From Ectothiorhodospiraceae bacterium (GTDB lineage Bacteria > Pseudomonadota > Gammaproteobacteria > HK1): DNA of 64,000 nucleotides. The stretch lies in assembly GCA_024234875.1 (NCBI GenBank), contig JACKNM010000006.1:248001-312000 (forward strand), written 5' to 3'. Of the stretch, positions 39,372 through 48,211 are shown piece after piece. Numbering within the stretch: position 1 is the first letter of the stretch; every line of letters begins with the position of its first letter. A program made the position numbers and the translations under genes. The notes under the pieces are model-generated. The model saw only the letters and a list, made by a program, of their open reading frames with translations, searched no databases and was not told the DNA's origin.

Positions 39372-40580
39372 TCACTCGCCCAGAGTGAAGCGCGCGATAC
39401 CGCGCTCGACGTACTGGGCGTAGTCGAACGGCGTGCCATTGAACTCGACGCGGGCGCCACGGGCGTTCCCGAGCAGCACCCGCAACGGGCCCGGCCCACG
39501 CAGGTCGAGCTCGCGCCCGGGCCTGACCAGGTTGTAGTACAGGCGCTCGCCGTTGCGGTCGTAGACCTCGACCCACGATTCGCTGGCGAAGCGCATGACC
39601 AGCCGCGCCGGGCGCCCGGTGCCGCTCGCGGTGGACGGGCTCGCCTGCGAGCCCGAGCCGCCGTTGGGGCTTGCCGCGCCGGCCGTGGGCCCGGACTCGG
39701 TCGGGGCAGGCGGTGGCGCCGGGGCGGCGGGTGCCGCCGCGGTGGCGGCGGGTTGGGGCGCGGCGGCTGGTGATACCGGGTCGGCGGCGGCGCCGGTCGG
39801 GGTCGCGGTCGGCGCCGGTGCCGGGGGCGGCGCCAGGATGGTGCCGGTCGTCGCCGCCGGGCCCGTCGGCGCGCCGGGCACGGCGGCTCCGGTCTCGGCG
39901 CCACCGGCACTGCTGCCGGCACCTGCCGCGACCGGGGGCGTGGTCTCGGGCTGCGTGGGTGCCACCGGGGTGATGGCCGAGCTGATGGTTCCGCTGCCCG
40001 TGCTCGCCGGGACGTCGGTGCTCGCGCCGCCGCCCTGAGGTGCGGGAGGGGCGGTGACCGGCGCCGGCGTGGTGGTGATGCTGCCCTCGGTCTGGGTCGT
40101 CGGTGCGCTGCTGCCGCCGGTACCGATGCCGAGCTGGCGCGCGAACTCCGCGCCGCTGCCGAACTGCTGGTTCCACCACAGCACCACCAGGGCGATCAGC
40201 CCGCCCACGATCAGCCAGGTGATGATCTTGACCGGGAAGTCACCGCTGTGGGTCTGCGGGCGCTCGGAGATGTCGGCGACCAGGGCCGGTGGCGCGTGGC
40301 CCTGCTGGTCGAACGCCTCGACGATCGGCTCGGCCGGGAGCTCGAGCAGGCGGGCGTAGCTACGCAGGTAGCCGCGCACGAAGGTCGGCGCGGGAAGGAG
40401 CTGGTACTCCTCGTCCTCGAGCGCCTTGACCGTGCGCGCATCCAGATGCAACCGCGCCGCCACGTCGTTCAGCGTCAATCCGGCCTTCTCGCGCGCCTCG
40501 CGCAGGCGCACCCCCGGACCGGTCGGCAGCTCGACGGCTGGCTCGTGGCGTTCCTCGGGCTGGGCGTCCGCGGGCATCAC
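39372..40580 (-). CDS. rodZ: Cytoskeleton protein RodZ
   Basis: 402 residues. N-terminal helix-turn-helix domain (about 25-95, LREAREKAGLTLNDVAARLHL) that in RodZ binds MreB, a membrane helix (about 117-137), a long Ala/Pro/Thr-rich periplasmic linker (about 150-315) and a C-terminal DUF4115 beta domain (about 325-400, SWVEVYDRNGERLYY). It controls rod shape through MreB. The start overlaps the pilF stop by 4 nt. Confidence 0.93.
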   Translation of the reverse strand: MMPADAQPEERHEPAVELPTGPGVRLREAREKAGLTLNDVAARLHLDARTVKALEDEEYQLLPAPTFVRGYLRSYARLLELPAEPIVEAFDQQGHAPPALVADISERPQTHSGDFPVKIITWLIVGGLIALVVLWWNQQFGSGAEFARQLGIGTGGSSAPTTQTEGSITTTPAPVTAPPAPQGGGASTDVPASTGSGTISSAITPVAPTQPETTPPVAAGAGSSAGGAETGAAVPGAPTGPAATTGTILAPPPAPAPTATPTGAAADPVSPAAAPQPAATAAAPAAPAPPPAPTESGPTAGAASPNGGSGSQASPSTASGTGRPARLVMRFASESWVEVYDRNGERLYYNLVRPGRELDLRGPGPLRVLLGNARGARVEFNGTPFDYAQYVERGIARFTLGE

Positions 40581-41353
40581 TGCCCCGATTCCAGGAGCTG
40601 GGTTTCACGCGAGTCCGGAAAGTTCGACTTCAGTAGCATGGCGTAGCTCGACTCGGCATTCTTGTCCCCGAGCTCGCGTTCGACCCGGATCCCGAGCCAC
40701 AGCGATTGCGAGTTATGGCGCCCGACCTCCAAGAAGCGCTGCAGGTAGGCGCGGGAGGACAGGTAACGCTTGCGTTCGTAGCTCACCTCGGCCATCGCCA
40801 GCAGCGCGGTCGGTAGCCGGGGATTGCGCTCGAGCGCAGTGCGAAGATACGCCTCTGCCTTGTCGATGTCTCCCTCCGAGCGCGCGCAGACCCCGGCGTT
40901 GGCGTAGGCCACCTCCGGAGTCTCGTAGAGCGAGTTCTTCACCGCTTGCAGGAATCGTTGCTCCGCCTCCTGATAGCGCCCGATGGCGCACAGGTAGCGC
41001 CCGTAGTTGTTCTGGGCCGCGGAATCACTCGGGTTGCTCTCCACCGCGCGCAGGTAGTGCTCCTCCGCCTTCGCCGGCTCGCCGAGTTGCTCGTAGACCA
41101 GCCCCATGGCGTTGTTCGCGGTGGAGTAGCTCGGATCGAACTCCAGTGCCCGCTTGAGCCGAGTCCAGGCCAGCTCCAGCTTGCCCTCGCGCAGGTAACC
41201 GATCCCGAGCTTGGTGTGTAGATCAGCCAGCTCGTTGGTGCTCTGGGGGGCTCCCTCGAGCTGCGTCGGGACGGTCTGGCAACCGGTCAGGAGCAGCGCA
41301 CCGGCCAGGAGCGGGGCGAGAAGGCGGGGTCTGGTCGACGTGCGAGACGTCAT
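40577..41353 (-). CDS. pilF: Type IV pilus biogenesis/stability lipoprotein PilF (PilW)
   Basis: 258 residues. Lipoprotein signal with LLLTGC (Cys25), then six TPR units (for example LGIGYLREGKLELAWTRLKR, NNAMGLVYEQLGEPAKAEEH). PilF is the pilotin that localises and multimerises the type IV pilus secretin. This housekeeping-locus gene is the only pilotin visible in the window and could in principle serve the secretin at 17142. First gene of the pilF-rodZ unit. Confidence 0.92.
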   Translation of the reverse strand: MTSRTSTRPRLLAPLLAGALLLTGCQTVPTQLEGAPQSTNELADLHTKLGIGYLREGKLELAWTRLKRALEFDPSYSTANNAMGLVYEQLGEPAKAEEHYLRAVESNPSDSAAQNNYGRYLCAIGRYQEAEQRFLQAVKNSLYETPEVAYANAGVCARSEGDIDKAEAYLRTALERNPRLPTALLAMAEVSYERKRYLSSRAYLQRFLEVGRHNSQSLWLGIRVERELGDKNAESSYAMLLKSNFPDSRETQLLESGQ

Positions 41354-41388
41354 GCGCGGGTGCCTCGAACCTGAAGGGTGAAGGCAGG

Positions 41389-41416
41389 ATCATCGTCCAG
41401 CAAATTGATTTGTCAA
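41389..41416 (-). promoter_or_regulatory. Sigma70-type promoter of the pilF-rodZ operon
   Basis: Consensus -35 TTGACA (41416-41411), 16-bp spacer, then -10 GATGAT (41394-41389). The region is distinctly AT-rich against the background. It directs minus-strand transcription, about 30 nt upstream of the pilF ATG at 41353. Confidence 0.6.
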
Positions 41417-41438
41417 TGCTTTTGACGTGCCGCGGCGG

Positions 41439-42623
41439 TCACGCCTGGAGCGCTGCCGCGGCATCGGCCGACCGGCGCCGTCGCAACCGCTCGTTGCGCG
41501 CCTGCACCTGGCCGGCGAGCTGACCACAGGCGGCGTCGATGTCGTCACCGCGGGTCTTGCGGGTGATCGTCATCAGGCCGGCGCGAATCAGGATCTCCCG
41601 GAAGCGGTCGATCGCGGCCGGCGGCGAGCGTCGAAAGCCCGCGTCCGCAAACGGGTTGAAGGGAATCAAATTCACCTTCGCCGGCACTCCCGCGAGCAGC
41701 CGGACCAGCGCCTTGGCGTGAGCCGGCTGGTCGTTCACACCGTCGAGCATCACGTACTCGAAGGTGATCCGGCTGCGGTGGTCGTCCTCGAGGTAGGCAC
41801 GGCAGGCCGCCATCAACTCGGCGATCGGATACGAGCGGTTGAGCGGGACCAGGCGGTCGCGCAGTGCGTCGTCGGGGGCATGGAGCGAGACCGCGAGGCT
41901 CACCGGGCATCGCTCGCGCAGCCGTGCGATCGCGGGCACCACGCCGGCGGTGCTCAGCGTCACACGCTTGCGGGCGAGGCCGTAGGCGCACTCGTCGACC
42001 ATCAGCTCGAGCGCCGGGACCACGTTGTCGAAATTGAGCAGGGGCTCGCCCATGCCCATCAGCACGACGTTGGTGATCGGCGGGACCTCGGGGCCGGCAT
42101 CGGCGAGGAGGCTGCGCGCGAGCCAGAGCTGGCCGACGATCTCGGCGGTGGTGAGGTTGCGGCTGAAGCCCTGGCGCGCGGTGGCGCAGAAGGTGCAGTT
42201 GAGCGCGCACCCGACCTGGGAGGAGATGCAGAGCGTCCCGCGCGGGGCCTCGGGAATGAACACCATCTCGATGCCGTTGCCGGCGCCGACGTCGAGGAGC
42301 CACTTGCGCGTGCCGTCGGCCGAGACCTCGGCGCGTAGCACCCGCGGCAGGCGGATGGAGGCGACCTCGGCGAGCCGTGCGCGCAGCCCCTTGGCGAGGT
42401 CGGTCATGGCGTCGAAGTCGACGACACCGCGCTGGTGGAGCCACTTGACCACCTGCGTCGCCCGATAGGGCTTCTCGCCGAGCGCCACGAAGCGCTCGGC
42501 CAACGCCTCGCGACTCAGGCCGAGCAGGTCGAGCGGCGCGACGACGCCATCACCCGCCGGCGCCGGGACGATGGCGCCGGTCGGGAGCACCGATGTCGGT
42601 TGCGGTCCGCTCATGACGGTCAT
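41439..42623 (-). CDS. rlmN: Dual-specificity 23S rRNA/tRNA adenine C2 methyltransferase RlmN
   Basis: 394 residues from the ATG at 42623 (MTVMSGPQ); a second ATG three codons later is an alternative. The radical SAM motif CALNCTFC binds the [4Fe-4S] cluster, and the second catalytic cysteine is near the C terminus (DDIDAACGQL). An N-terminal helical domain resembles the HhH-like accessory domain of RlmN. It methylates A2503 of 23S rRNA and A37 of some tRNAs. Its order between pilF and ndk is the standard one in this class. Confidence 0.95.
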   Translation of the reverse strand: MTVMSGPQPTSVLPTGAIVPAPAGDGVVAPLDLLGLSREALAERFVALGEKPYRATQVVKWLHQRGVVDFDAMTDLAKGLRARLAEVASIRLPRVLRAEVSADGTRKWLLDVGAGNGIEMVFIPEAPRGTLCISSQVGCALNCTFCATARQGFSRNLTTAEIVGQLWLARSLLADAGPEVPPITNVVLMGMGEPLLNFDNVVPALELMVDECAYGLARKRVTLSTAGVVPAIARLRERCPVSLAVSLHAPDDALRDRLVPLNRSYPIAELMAACRAYLEDDHRSRITFEYVMLDGVNDQPAHAKALVRLLAGVPAKVNLIPFNPFADAGFRRSPPAAIDRFREILIRAGLMTITRKTRGDDIDAACGQLAGQVQARNERLRRRRSADAAAALQA

Positions 42624-42645
42624 GGATGGCGTCGTCGATGCGCGC

Positions 42646-43077
42646 TCAGCGCGTGCGTGGGCAGACGTCGCCGGGCTCGAAGAAGAAGGCGATCTCCTGC
42701 GCCGCGGTCTCCGCCGCGTCCGAGCCGTGCACCGCGTTCTCGGTGATCTCGGTGGCGAAATCGGCACGGATGGTGCCGGCGGCGGCCTGGGCCGGATTGG
42801 TCGCGCCCATCACCTCGCGATTGCGCGCGACCGCGTCCTCGCCCTCGAGCACCTGGACCATGATCGGCCCCGAGATCATGAAGTCGACCAGCTCGCCGAA
42901 GAACGGACGCGCCTTGTGCACCGCGTAGAACGCCTCGGCGCGGTCGCGCGTGAGGTGCATCATCCGCGCGGCGACGATGCGCAACCCGGCCTTCTCGAAA
43001 CGGTCGTAGATGGCGCCGATCGCGTTCTTCGCGACGGCGTCCGGCTTGATGATGGAGAGCGTTCGCTCGACGGCCAT
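42646..43077 (-). CDS. ndk: Nucleoside diphosphate kinase
   Basis: 143 residues, the normal length. It starts with ERTLSIIKPDAV and contains the phospho-histidine in NAVHGSDAAETA. It transfers phosphate from ATP to nucleoside diphosphates. It precedes rlmN by 22 bp on the same strand. The isc accessory genes that usually lie upstream (hscBA, fdx, iscX) are not present. Confidence 0.97.
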   Translation of the reverse strand: MAVERTLSIIKPDAVAKNAIGAIYDRFEKAGLRIVAARMMHLTRDRAEAFYAVHKARPFFGELVDFMISGPIMVQVLEGEDAVARNREVMGATNPAQAAAGTIRADFATEITENAVHGSDAAETAAQEIAFFFEPGDVCPRTR

Positions 43078-43238
43078 TTGGGGGATCTCCCGATCGACGA
43101 CAAAGCCGCGAAGTATACGCCGCCGGAGGGCTGCGGGCGATTGCCGCCGGTCGCCGCCGGGGTCTTCAGAAGGGGTGCGTCCGAGATGATGGCCGTCGCG
43201 AGAGGCTCGCAGCAGGTCTTCATATCGGATTCACGCCT

Positions 43239-43562
43239 TCAGACTCCGAAGCTCTCGCCGCAGCCGCAGAGGCTCTTCACGTTCGGGTTCTCGTACTGGA
43301 ATCCCTCGTTGAGCCCGTCGCTACCGTAGTCGATGCGGGTGCCGTCGACGAGGGCCAGAGCGTCGGGGGCGACGACCACCCGCACGCCGTGGGTCTCGAA
43401 CACCGTGTCGTCGTCGCCGATCGCCTCGGCCAGGTCGACGACATAGGCGAATCCCGAGCAGCCGGTGCGCTTGACCCCGAGCCGCATCCCGAGTGCCGAC
43501 CGATCGTGCGACAGGAACCTCCGCACCCGGTCGGCCGCCGCTTCCGTCAATGTCACTGCCAT
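43239..43562 (-). CDS. iscA: Iron-sulfur cluster assembly protein IscA
   Basis: 107 residues, full length for the A-type carrier. The three ligand cysteines are in GCSGFAY and CGCGESF. LNEGFQYENPNV matches IscA more closely than ErpA or SufA. It carries [4Fe-4S] clusters to target enzymes. It lies 157 bp downstream of iscR on the same strand, with iscS and iscU missing from that gap. Confidence 0.88.
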   Translation of the reverse strand: MAVTLTEAAADRVRRFLSHDRSALGMRLGVKRTGCSGFAYVVDLAEAIGDDDTVFETHGVRVVVAPDALALVDGTRIDYGSDGLNEGFQYENPNVKSLCGCGESFGV

Positions 43563-43719
43563 CGCTGCCTCGACTGGTCCGCGGAGAGGCTCGCAGCCGG
43601 TGGCCGGCCGCTCCTCGTCCGATGTGCTCGTCTCGTGGCCGACCCGTGCCGCCCGTACGGAGCGACCTCAGACCCGGATCTCTGGTCGGGGCGCGCCCGG
43701 TTCAAGGCCCGGCGACGGT

Positions 43720-44211
43720 TCAGGCCGCCGATTCACTCGCCGCCGGCTCGGCGCCGGTCTCGAGGAGATCCACCTCGATGCCGTCCTGCCGCGCCGCGAC
43801 CTCGCGCACGCTCCGACGCTCCACCAGCTGGGCGAGGTCGATCCCGCTCAGGAAGGCGTGGATCTGCCGGCTCAGGTCGTGCCAGAGGTCATGGGTGAGG
43901 CACGGCGCCTCGCCCTGGCAATTCTTCGCACCGCCGCAGCGGGTGGCGTCGACGTGCTCGTCGACCGCGGTGACCACGTCCGCCACGGCGATCTCGCGCG
44001 CCGGCATCCCGAGCTGGTAGCCGCCGCCGGGGCCACGCGTGCTCTGCACCAGCCCGCGCCGCCGGAGCTGGGAGAAGAGCTGCTCCAGATACGAGAGCGA
44101 GATCCCCTGGCGCTTCGCGATGTCGGCGAGCGTCACCGGGCCCTCGTCCTGGTGGAGAGCGAGATCGAGCATCGCCGTGACGGCGTACCGGCCCTTGGTG
44201 GTGAGGCGCAT
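43720..44211 (-). CDS. iscR: Iron-sulfur cluster regulator IscR (Rrf2 family)
   Basis: 163 residues from the ATG at 44211 (MRLTTKGRYAVTAMLDLA). An Rrf2 winged helix is followed by the cluster ligands CGGAKNCQGEAPCLTH, preserving three cysteines and the histidine used by IscR to bind [2Fe-2S]. The C-terminal tail after about residue 140 is Glu/Ala-rich. It should repress its own operon when iron-sulfur supply is adequate, and the upstream operator half-site supports this. Confidence 0.93.
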   Translation of the reverse strand: MRLTTKGRYAVTAMLDLALHQDEGPVTLADIAKRQGISLSYLEQLFSQLRRRGLVQSTRGPGGGYQLGMPAREIAVADVVTAVDEHVDATRCGGAKNCQGEAPCLTHDLWHDLSRQIHAFLSGIDLAQLVERRSVREVAARQDGIEVDLLETGAEPAASESAA

Positions 44212-44251
44212 GTCGCTCCGCGACCACGGTGCATCAGGCCGTAAAGGGTAC

Positions 44252-44276
44252 AAGACCTACCAATTCAGTCAAGTAT
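44252..44276 (-). promoter_or_regulatory. IscR type 1 site overlapping the iscR promoter
   Basis: On the minus strand the site starts ATACTTGACTGAATTGG, whose left half matches the E. coli type 1 IscR consensus (ATASYYGACT) completely; the right half is degenerate. The embedded TTGACT also serves as a -35, with TACCCT 16 bp downstream as a weak -10. It lies 41-65 nt upstream of the iscR ATG, consistent with autorepression. Confidence 0.6.
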
Positions 44277-44325
44277 TGGGGTGCGGCCCGCCGTCGCGCG
44301 CCATTCCCGCGCCGGGACCTCGCGC

Positions 44326-47082
44326 TCAGTCCGGCAGCCGGGCGATGGCCGCGAGCTGGGCCTGGAGCCTCTCGATCGCGACGCGGAACTCCTCGACCCG
44401 CGCGCGTTCCTTCTCCACCACCTCGGCCGGCGCCCGCTCGACGAAGCTCGCGTTCTGGAGCTTGCCCTCGCTGCGCCCGAGGTCCTTGGTGATGCGGCCG
44501 ATCTCGCGCTCGAGGCGCGCGGTCTCCGCCACCTTGTCGATCAGGCCTCCGAGCGGCAGCAGCACCGTCGCCCCGCCGTGGAGTGCGGCGGCGGCCTCCG
44601 GCGACGGCTCGTCCGGTCCGAGGAAGCGCACCGACTCCACGCCCGCGAGCTGGGCGAGGTAGGGCGCCTGCGCCGCGGCCAGCGCGCGATCGCGGTCCGA
44701 CGCGTCGCGCATCAGCACCGGCACCCGGCGGCTCGGCGCGACGTCGAGGTCCGAGCGCAAGCGGCGCACCGAGAGCACGAACCCCTGGACCCAGGCCCAA
44801 TCCTCGGCCGCGGACTCGTCGATTGGCGCCGACTCGGGGTACGGCTCGAGCATCACCGTCCCGCCGGTCTTGGCGAGCGTCGGGGCGATGCGCGCCCAGA
44901 TCGCCTCGGTGATGAAGGGCATCAGCGGATGGGCGAGGCGGGCCAGGGCCTCGAGCACCTCGGCCAGCGTGCGCCGCGTCCCGGCGCGGGCGGCGTCGCT
45001 CGCGCCCGGGTCGTTCAGCACCACCTTGGCCGCCTCGATGTACCAGTCGCAGTAGCTCGACCAGGTGAACTCGTAGATGGCCTGGGCCGCGAGGTCCAGC
45101 CGGTACTGGCCGATTCCCTCGCGCACCGTGGCCACGGTGGCGGCCAGACGGCCGAGGATCCAGCGCTCGGCCAGCCCGCGCTCGGCCGGCCCGTCGAGCG
45201 GGTGGCCCTCGACGTTGGCGGCCACGTAGCGCGCCGCGTTCCAGAGCTTGTTGCAGAAGTTCCGGTAGCCCTCGATGCGGCCGAGGTCGAAGCGGATGTC
45301 GCGGCCCTGGGTCGCCAGCGAGCAGAACGTGAACCGCAACGCGTCGGTGCCGTAGGCAGGGATGCCGTCGGGGAACTGGCGCCGCGTCGCGGCCTCGATG
45401 CGGGGCGCGAGCTGTGGCTGCATCAGGCCGGTGGTGCGCTTGGCCACCAGGGGCTCGAGCTCGATGCCGTCGACCAGGTCCAGGGGATCGAGGATGTTGC
45501 CCTTGGACTTCGACATCTTGTTGCCGTCGGCATCGCGAACCAGGCCGTGGATGTAGACCTCGCGGAACGGGACGTCGTCCATGAACTTCAGGCCCATCAT
45601 GATCATCCGGGCGACCCAGAAGAAGATGATGTCGAAGCCGGTGACCAGCACGCTGGTGGGATAGAAGGTGCGCAGGCGCTCGGTCTGCTCGGGCCAGCCG
45701 AGAGTCGAGAACGGCCACAGCGCGGAGGAATACCACGTGTCGAGCACGTCGGGGTCGCGCTCCAGCACGACCTCGGCTCCGAGCCCGGCCCTTGCGCGCG
45801 CGTCCGCCTCGTCGCGTCCGACGTAGATGTTGCCGGCGGCGTCGTACCACGCGGGGATGCGATGGCCCCACCAGATCTGGCGGCTGATGCACCAGTCCTC
45901 GATGTTTCGCATCCACTCGAAGTACGTCTTCTCCCAGTGCGACGGCACGAATCGGATCCGACCGTCCTCGACCGCGGCGATGGCGGGCTCGGCCAGCGGG
46001 GCAGCGCGCACGAACCACTGGTCGGTGAGGTAGGGCTCGATCACCGCGCCGGTCCGGTCCCCGCGCGGCACCATCAGCTTGTGGGGAACGGTCTTCTCGA
46101 GCAGCCCGGCGGCCTCGAGATCGGCGACCACGCGGCGCCGCGCCTCCTCGCGGTCGAGCCCGCGATAGGCGGCCGGCGCGGCCTCGTTGATGCGTGCCTC
46201 GGGGGTGAACACGTTGACCACTGGCAGGCGATGACGCTCGCCGACCTGCCAGTCGTTGAAGTCGTGGGCGGGAGTGATCTTCAGGCATCCGGTGCCGAAC
46301 TCGCGCTCGACGTAGTCGTCGGCGACCACCGGGATGCGCCGCCCACACAGGGGCAGATCCACCTCCTGGCCGATCAGGTGCCGGTAGCGCTCGTCCTCGG
46401 GATGCACCGCCACCGCGCTGTCACCGAGCATCGTCTCGGGGCGAGTGGTGGCGACGACCAGGTGGCCGCTGCCGTCGGATAGTGGATACCGGATGTGCCA
46501 GAGGTGACCTTCCTCCTCCTCGGCCACCACCTCGAGATCGGAGACCGCGGTGTGCAGCACCGGATCCCAGTTGACCAGCCGCTTGCCGCGGTAGATGAGC
46601 CCCTCGTCGTAGAGGCGCACGAAGGTCTCGACCACCGCGGCGGAGAGGCCCTCGTCCATGGTGAAGCGCTCGTGCGCCCAGTCGACCGACGCACCCATGC
46701 GTCGGAGCTGGCGGGTGATCGCGCCGCCGGAGTGCTCCTTCCAGCTCCACACCCGCTCGATGAACGCGTTGCGGCCGAGGTCGTGGCGAGTGAGTCCCTC
46801 CGCGTTGAGCTGCCGCTCGACCACCATCTGGGTCGCGATCCCCGCGTGGTCGGTCCCCGGCTGCCACAGGGTGTTGTGCCCCGACATGCGGTGAAAGCGG
46901 GTGAGCGCGTCCATGATGGTGTCCTGGAACGCGTGCCCCATGTGCAGCGTGCCGGTCACGTTCGGCGGCGGAATCATGATGCAGTAGGGCTCGCCGGTGC
47001 CGCTCGGAGCGAAGTCCCCTCGCTCCTCCCAACGGCGGTACAGCCGCTCCTCGATCGCGTGCGGGTCGTAGGTCTTGTCCAT
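44326..47082 (-). CDS. valS: Valyl-tRNA synthetase
   Basis: 918 residues. PPPNVTGTLHMGHAF holds the HIGH motif and GNKMSKSKGN the KMSKS motif, with the CP1 editing domain between them. A C-terminal coiled-coil arm (about 855-915), as in bacterial ValS, touches the tRNA elbow. It is the distal gene of the pepA-holC-valS group, with its own promoter candidate. Confidence 0.97.
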   Translation of the reverse strand: MDKTYDPHAIEERLYRRWEERGDFAPSGTGEPYCIMIPPPNVTGTLHMGHAFQDTIMDALTRFHRMSGHNTLWQPGTDHAGIATQMVVERQLNAEGLTRHDLGRNAFIERVWSWKEHSGGAITRQLRRMGASVDWAHERFTMDEGLSAAVVETFVRLYDEGLIYRGKRLVNWDPVLHTAVSDLEVVAEEEEGHLWHIRYPLSDGSGHLVVATTRPETMLGDSAVAVHPEDERYRHLIGQEVDLPLCGRRIPVVADDYVEREFGTGCLKITPAHDFNDWQVGERHRLPVVNVFTPEARINEAAPAAYRGLDREEARRRVVADLEAAGLLEKTVPHKLMVPRGDRTGAVIEPYLTDQWFVRAAPLAEPAIAAVEDGRIRFVPSHWEKTYFEWMRNIEDWCISRQIWWGHRIPAWYDAAGNIYVGRDEADARARAGLGAEVVLERDPDVLDTWYSSALWPFSTLGWPEQTERLRTFYPTSVLVTGFDIIFFWVARMIMMGLKFMDDVPFREVYIHGLVRDADGNKMSKSKGNILDPLDLVDGIELEPLVAKRTTGLMQPQLAPRIEAATRRQFPDGIPAYGTDALRFTFCSLATQGRDIRFDLGRIEGYRNFCNKLWNAARYVAANVEGHPLDGPAERGLAERWILGRLAATVATVREGIGQYRLDLAAQAIYEFTWSSYCDWYIEAAKVVLNDPGASDAARAGTRRTLAEVLEALARLAHPLMPFITEAIWARIAPTLAKTGGTVMLEPYPESAPIDESAAEDWAWVQGFVLSVRRLRSDLDVAPSRRVPVLMRDASDRDRALAAAQAPYLAQLAGVESVRFLGPDEPSPEAAAALHGGATVLLPLGGLIDKVAETARLEREIGRITKDLGRSEGKLQNASFVERAPAEVVEKERARVEEFRVAIERLQAQLAAIARLPD

Positions 47083-47126
47083 CTGCGGGCTCTGCGGTCT
47101 GTCCGGCGCGGTTTCGCGGGGAGGGC

Positions 47127-47132
47127 ATTATA
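47127..47132 (-). promoter_or_regulatory. Candidate -10 box of valS
   Basis: Exact TATAAT on the minus strand, 45-50 nt upstream of the valS ATG and 48 bp beyond the end of the preceding gene. The corresponding -35 region (GCGGCG) is poor. Confidence 0.5.
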
Positions 47133-47179
47133 GAGCGCGGACGGGGCGGCGCCGCGGCGATTCGGCGCGGTGGGGGCGG

Positions 47180-47689
47180 TCAGTCCTCGTCGCGCGGTGC
47201 GAGCAGGCCGAGCTCGTCGAGGATCTCGGGCAGGATGATCTCGATGTGGTTGCGGACCTGGCGGCGGACGTCCTCCAGCGCCTCGGTGACCGCGGTCTCG
47301 ATGCGCGCGTTCAGGATCACCTCGATCTCGCTGGCGAGGCGCACCGCCACTCGCTCGAGGGCGCGCGCCTCCTCGGGACTGAGTCCGAGCGCGTCGATGC
47401 CCGCGCCGCGGCGGTCGCCGCGGACCACCACGTCGTCGAGCAACGGCACCGAGTGTGGCGCCGAGTCGCTCTCTCGTCCGTCGCGGTGACCGAGGATGTC
47501 CTCGAGATCGTCGAGCGCCCGGTCGAGCGCGCCGTCGTCGAGCGGGCCGGTCGTGCCGTCGGTGCGTCGGGGCGGAGCCCGGCCCGCGTCGCCGCGCGGA
47601 TCGGCCGCCGTGTCCCGCTCCGTCGCCTCGCCGGGGGGGACTCGATGGGTGGGCTCGGGACGGTCGGGCGGTGTCGACATCCCGCTCAC
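47180..47689 (-). CDS. Uncharacterised acidic protein between holC and valS
   Basis: 169 residues, overlapping the holC stop by 4 nt. The N-terminal 80 residues are polar, Pro/Gly/Asp-rich and likely disordered. A PLLDDVV motif follows, then a helical C-terminal half with amphipathic repeats (RLASEIEVILNARIETAV, DVRRQVRNHIEIILPEIL). I do not recognise a named family. The position suggests coupling with DNA polymerase III chi or tRNA charging only through co-expression. Confidence 0.7.
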   Translation of the reverse strand: MSGMSTPPDRPEPTHRVPPGEATERDTAADPRGDAGRAPPRRTDGTTGPLDDGALDRALDDLEDILGHRDGRESDSAPHSVPLLDDVVVRGDRRGAGIDALGLSPEEARALERVAVRLASEIEVILNARIETAVTEALEDVRRQVRNHIEIILPEILDELGLLAPRDED

Positions 47690-48120
47690 AGCTCGTGGTA
47701 CTCGAGGGGATGGCCCGACTCGCGATACGCCCGGTAGCGTGCTCGCGCCGCCTGCCGCGCCGACTCCACCGAGGCGACGACCTCCGCCACCCGCGCGGCG
47801 CGCGCGGCGGCGGCAGTCTCGGCGTCGCTGAGATTGATCAGCAGGTCGAGCTCGCCCGGGGGATCGCGACCATCGCCGATCAGAACCGGCTCCGGCGGGT
47901 CACCGGCGCGGTCCACGCGGGCGTGGGGCACGAAGCTCTCCTCGCGAAACGTCCACAGCAACCGGTCGAGCGACTCCGCGTCGTCCGCAGACGCGGTATG
48001 GACGAAGATCCGATGTCCGCGCTGCCACGCCTTCTCGACCAGGCGGCAGGTGAAGCGCAAGCGCTCCTCCGCGCCACCCCCGCGCAGGAGATAGAAGTCG
48101 ACCTGAGGCGTCGTGGTCAC
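47686..48120 (-). CDS. holC: DNA polymerase III subunit chi
   Basis: 144 residues from the GTG at 48120 (VTTTPQVDFYLLRGG); an upstream start at 48162 would add unconserved residues. The HolC pattern is visible: FYLL at the start, CRLVEKAWQRGHRIFVH, and LLWTFREESFVPHA. Chi links the clamp loader (via psi) to single-stranded DNA-binding protein. Placement between pepA and valS is characteristic. Confidence 0.9.
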   Translation of the reverse strand: MTTTPQVDFYLLRGGGAEERLRFTCRLVEKAWQRGHRIFVHTASADDAESLDRLLWTFREESFVPHARVDRAGDPPEPVLIGDGRDPPGELDLLINLSDAETAAAARAARVAEVVASVESARQAARARYRAYRESGHPLEYHEL

Positions 48121-48211
48121 GCTGCCACCGTCGATCGAGGCCCTGCGAGCGAGCCACCGCACCGCGCCGCCGTCGCGCGGTGTCGTCGACGCTCGCCGCA
48201 GCGGTTCGCTG

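Noticed and set aside
43563..43719. Possible remnant of iscS or iscU between iscR and iscA
   Set aside because: Only 157 bp; no recognisable fragment of either protein in any frame.
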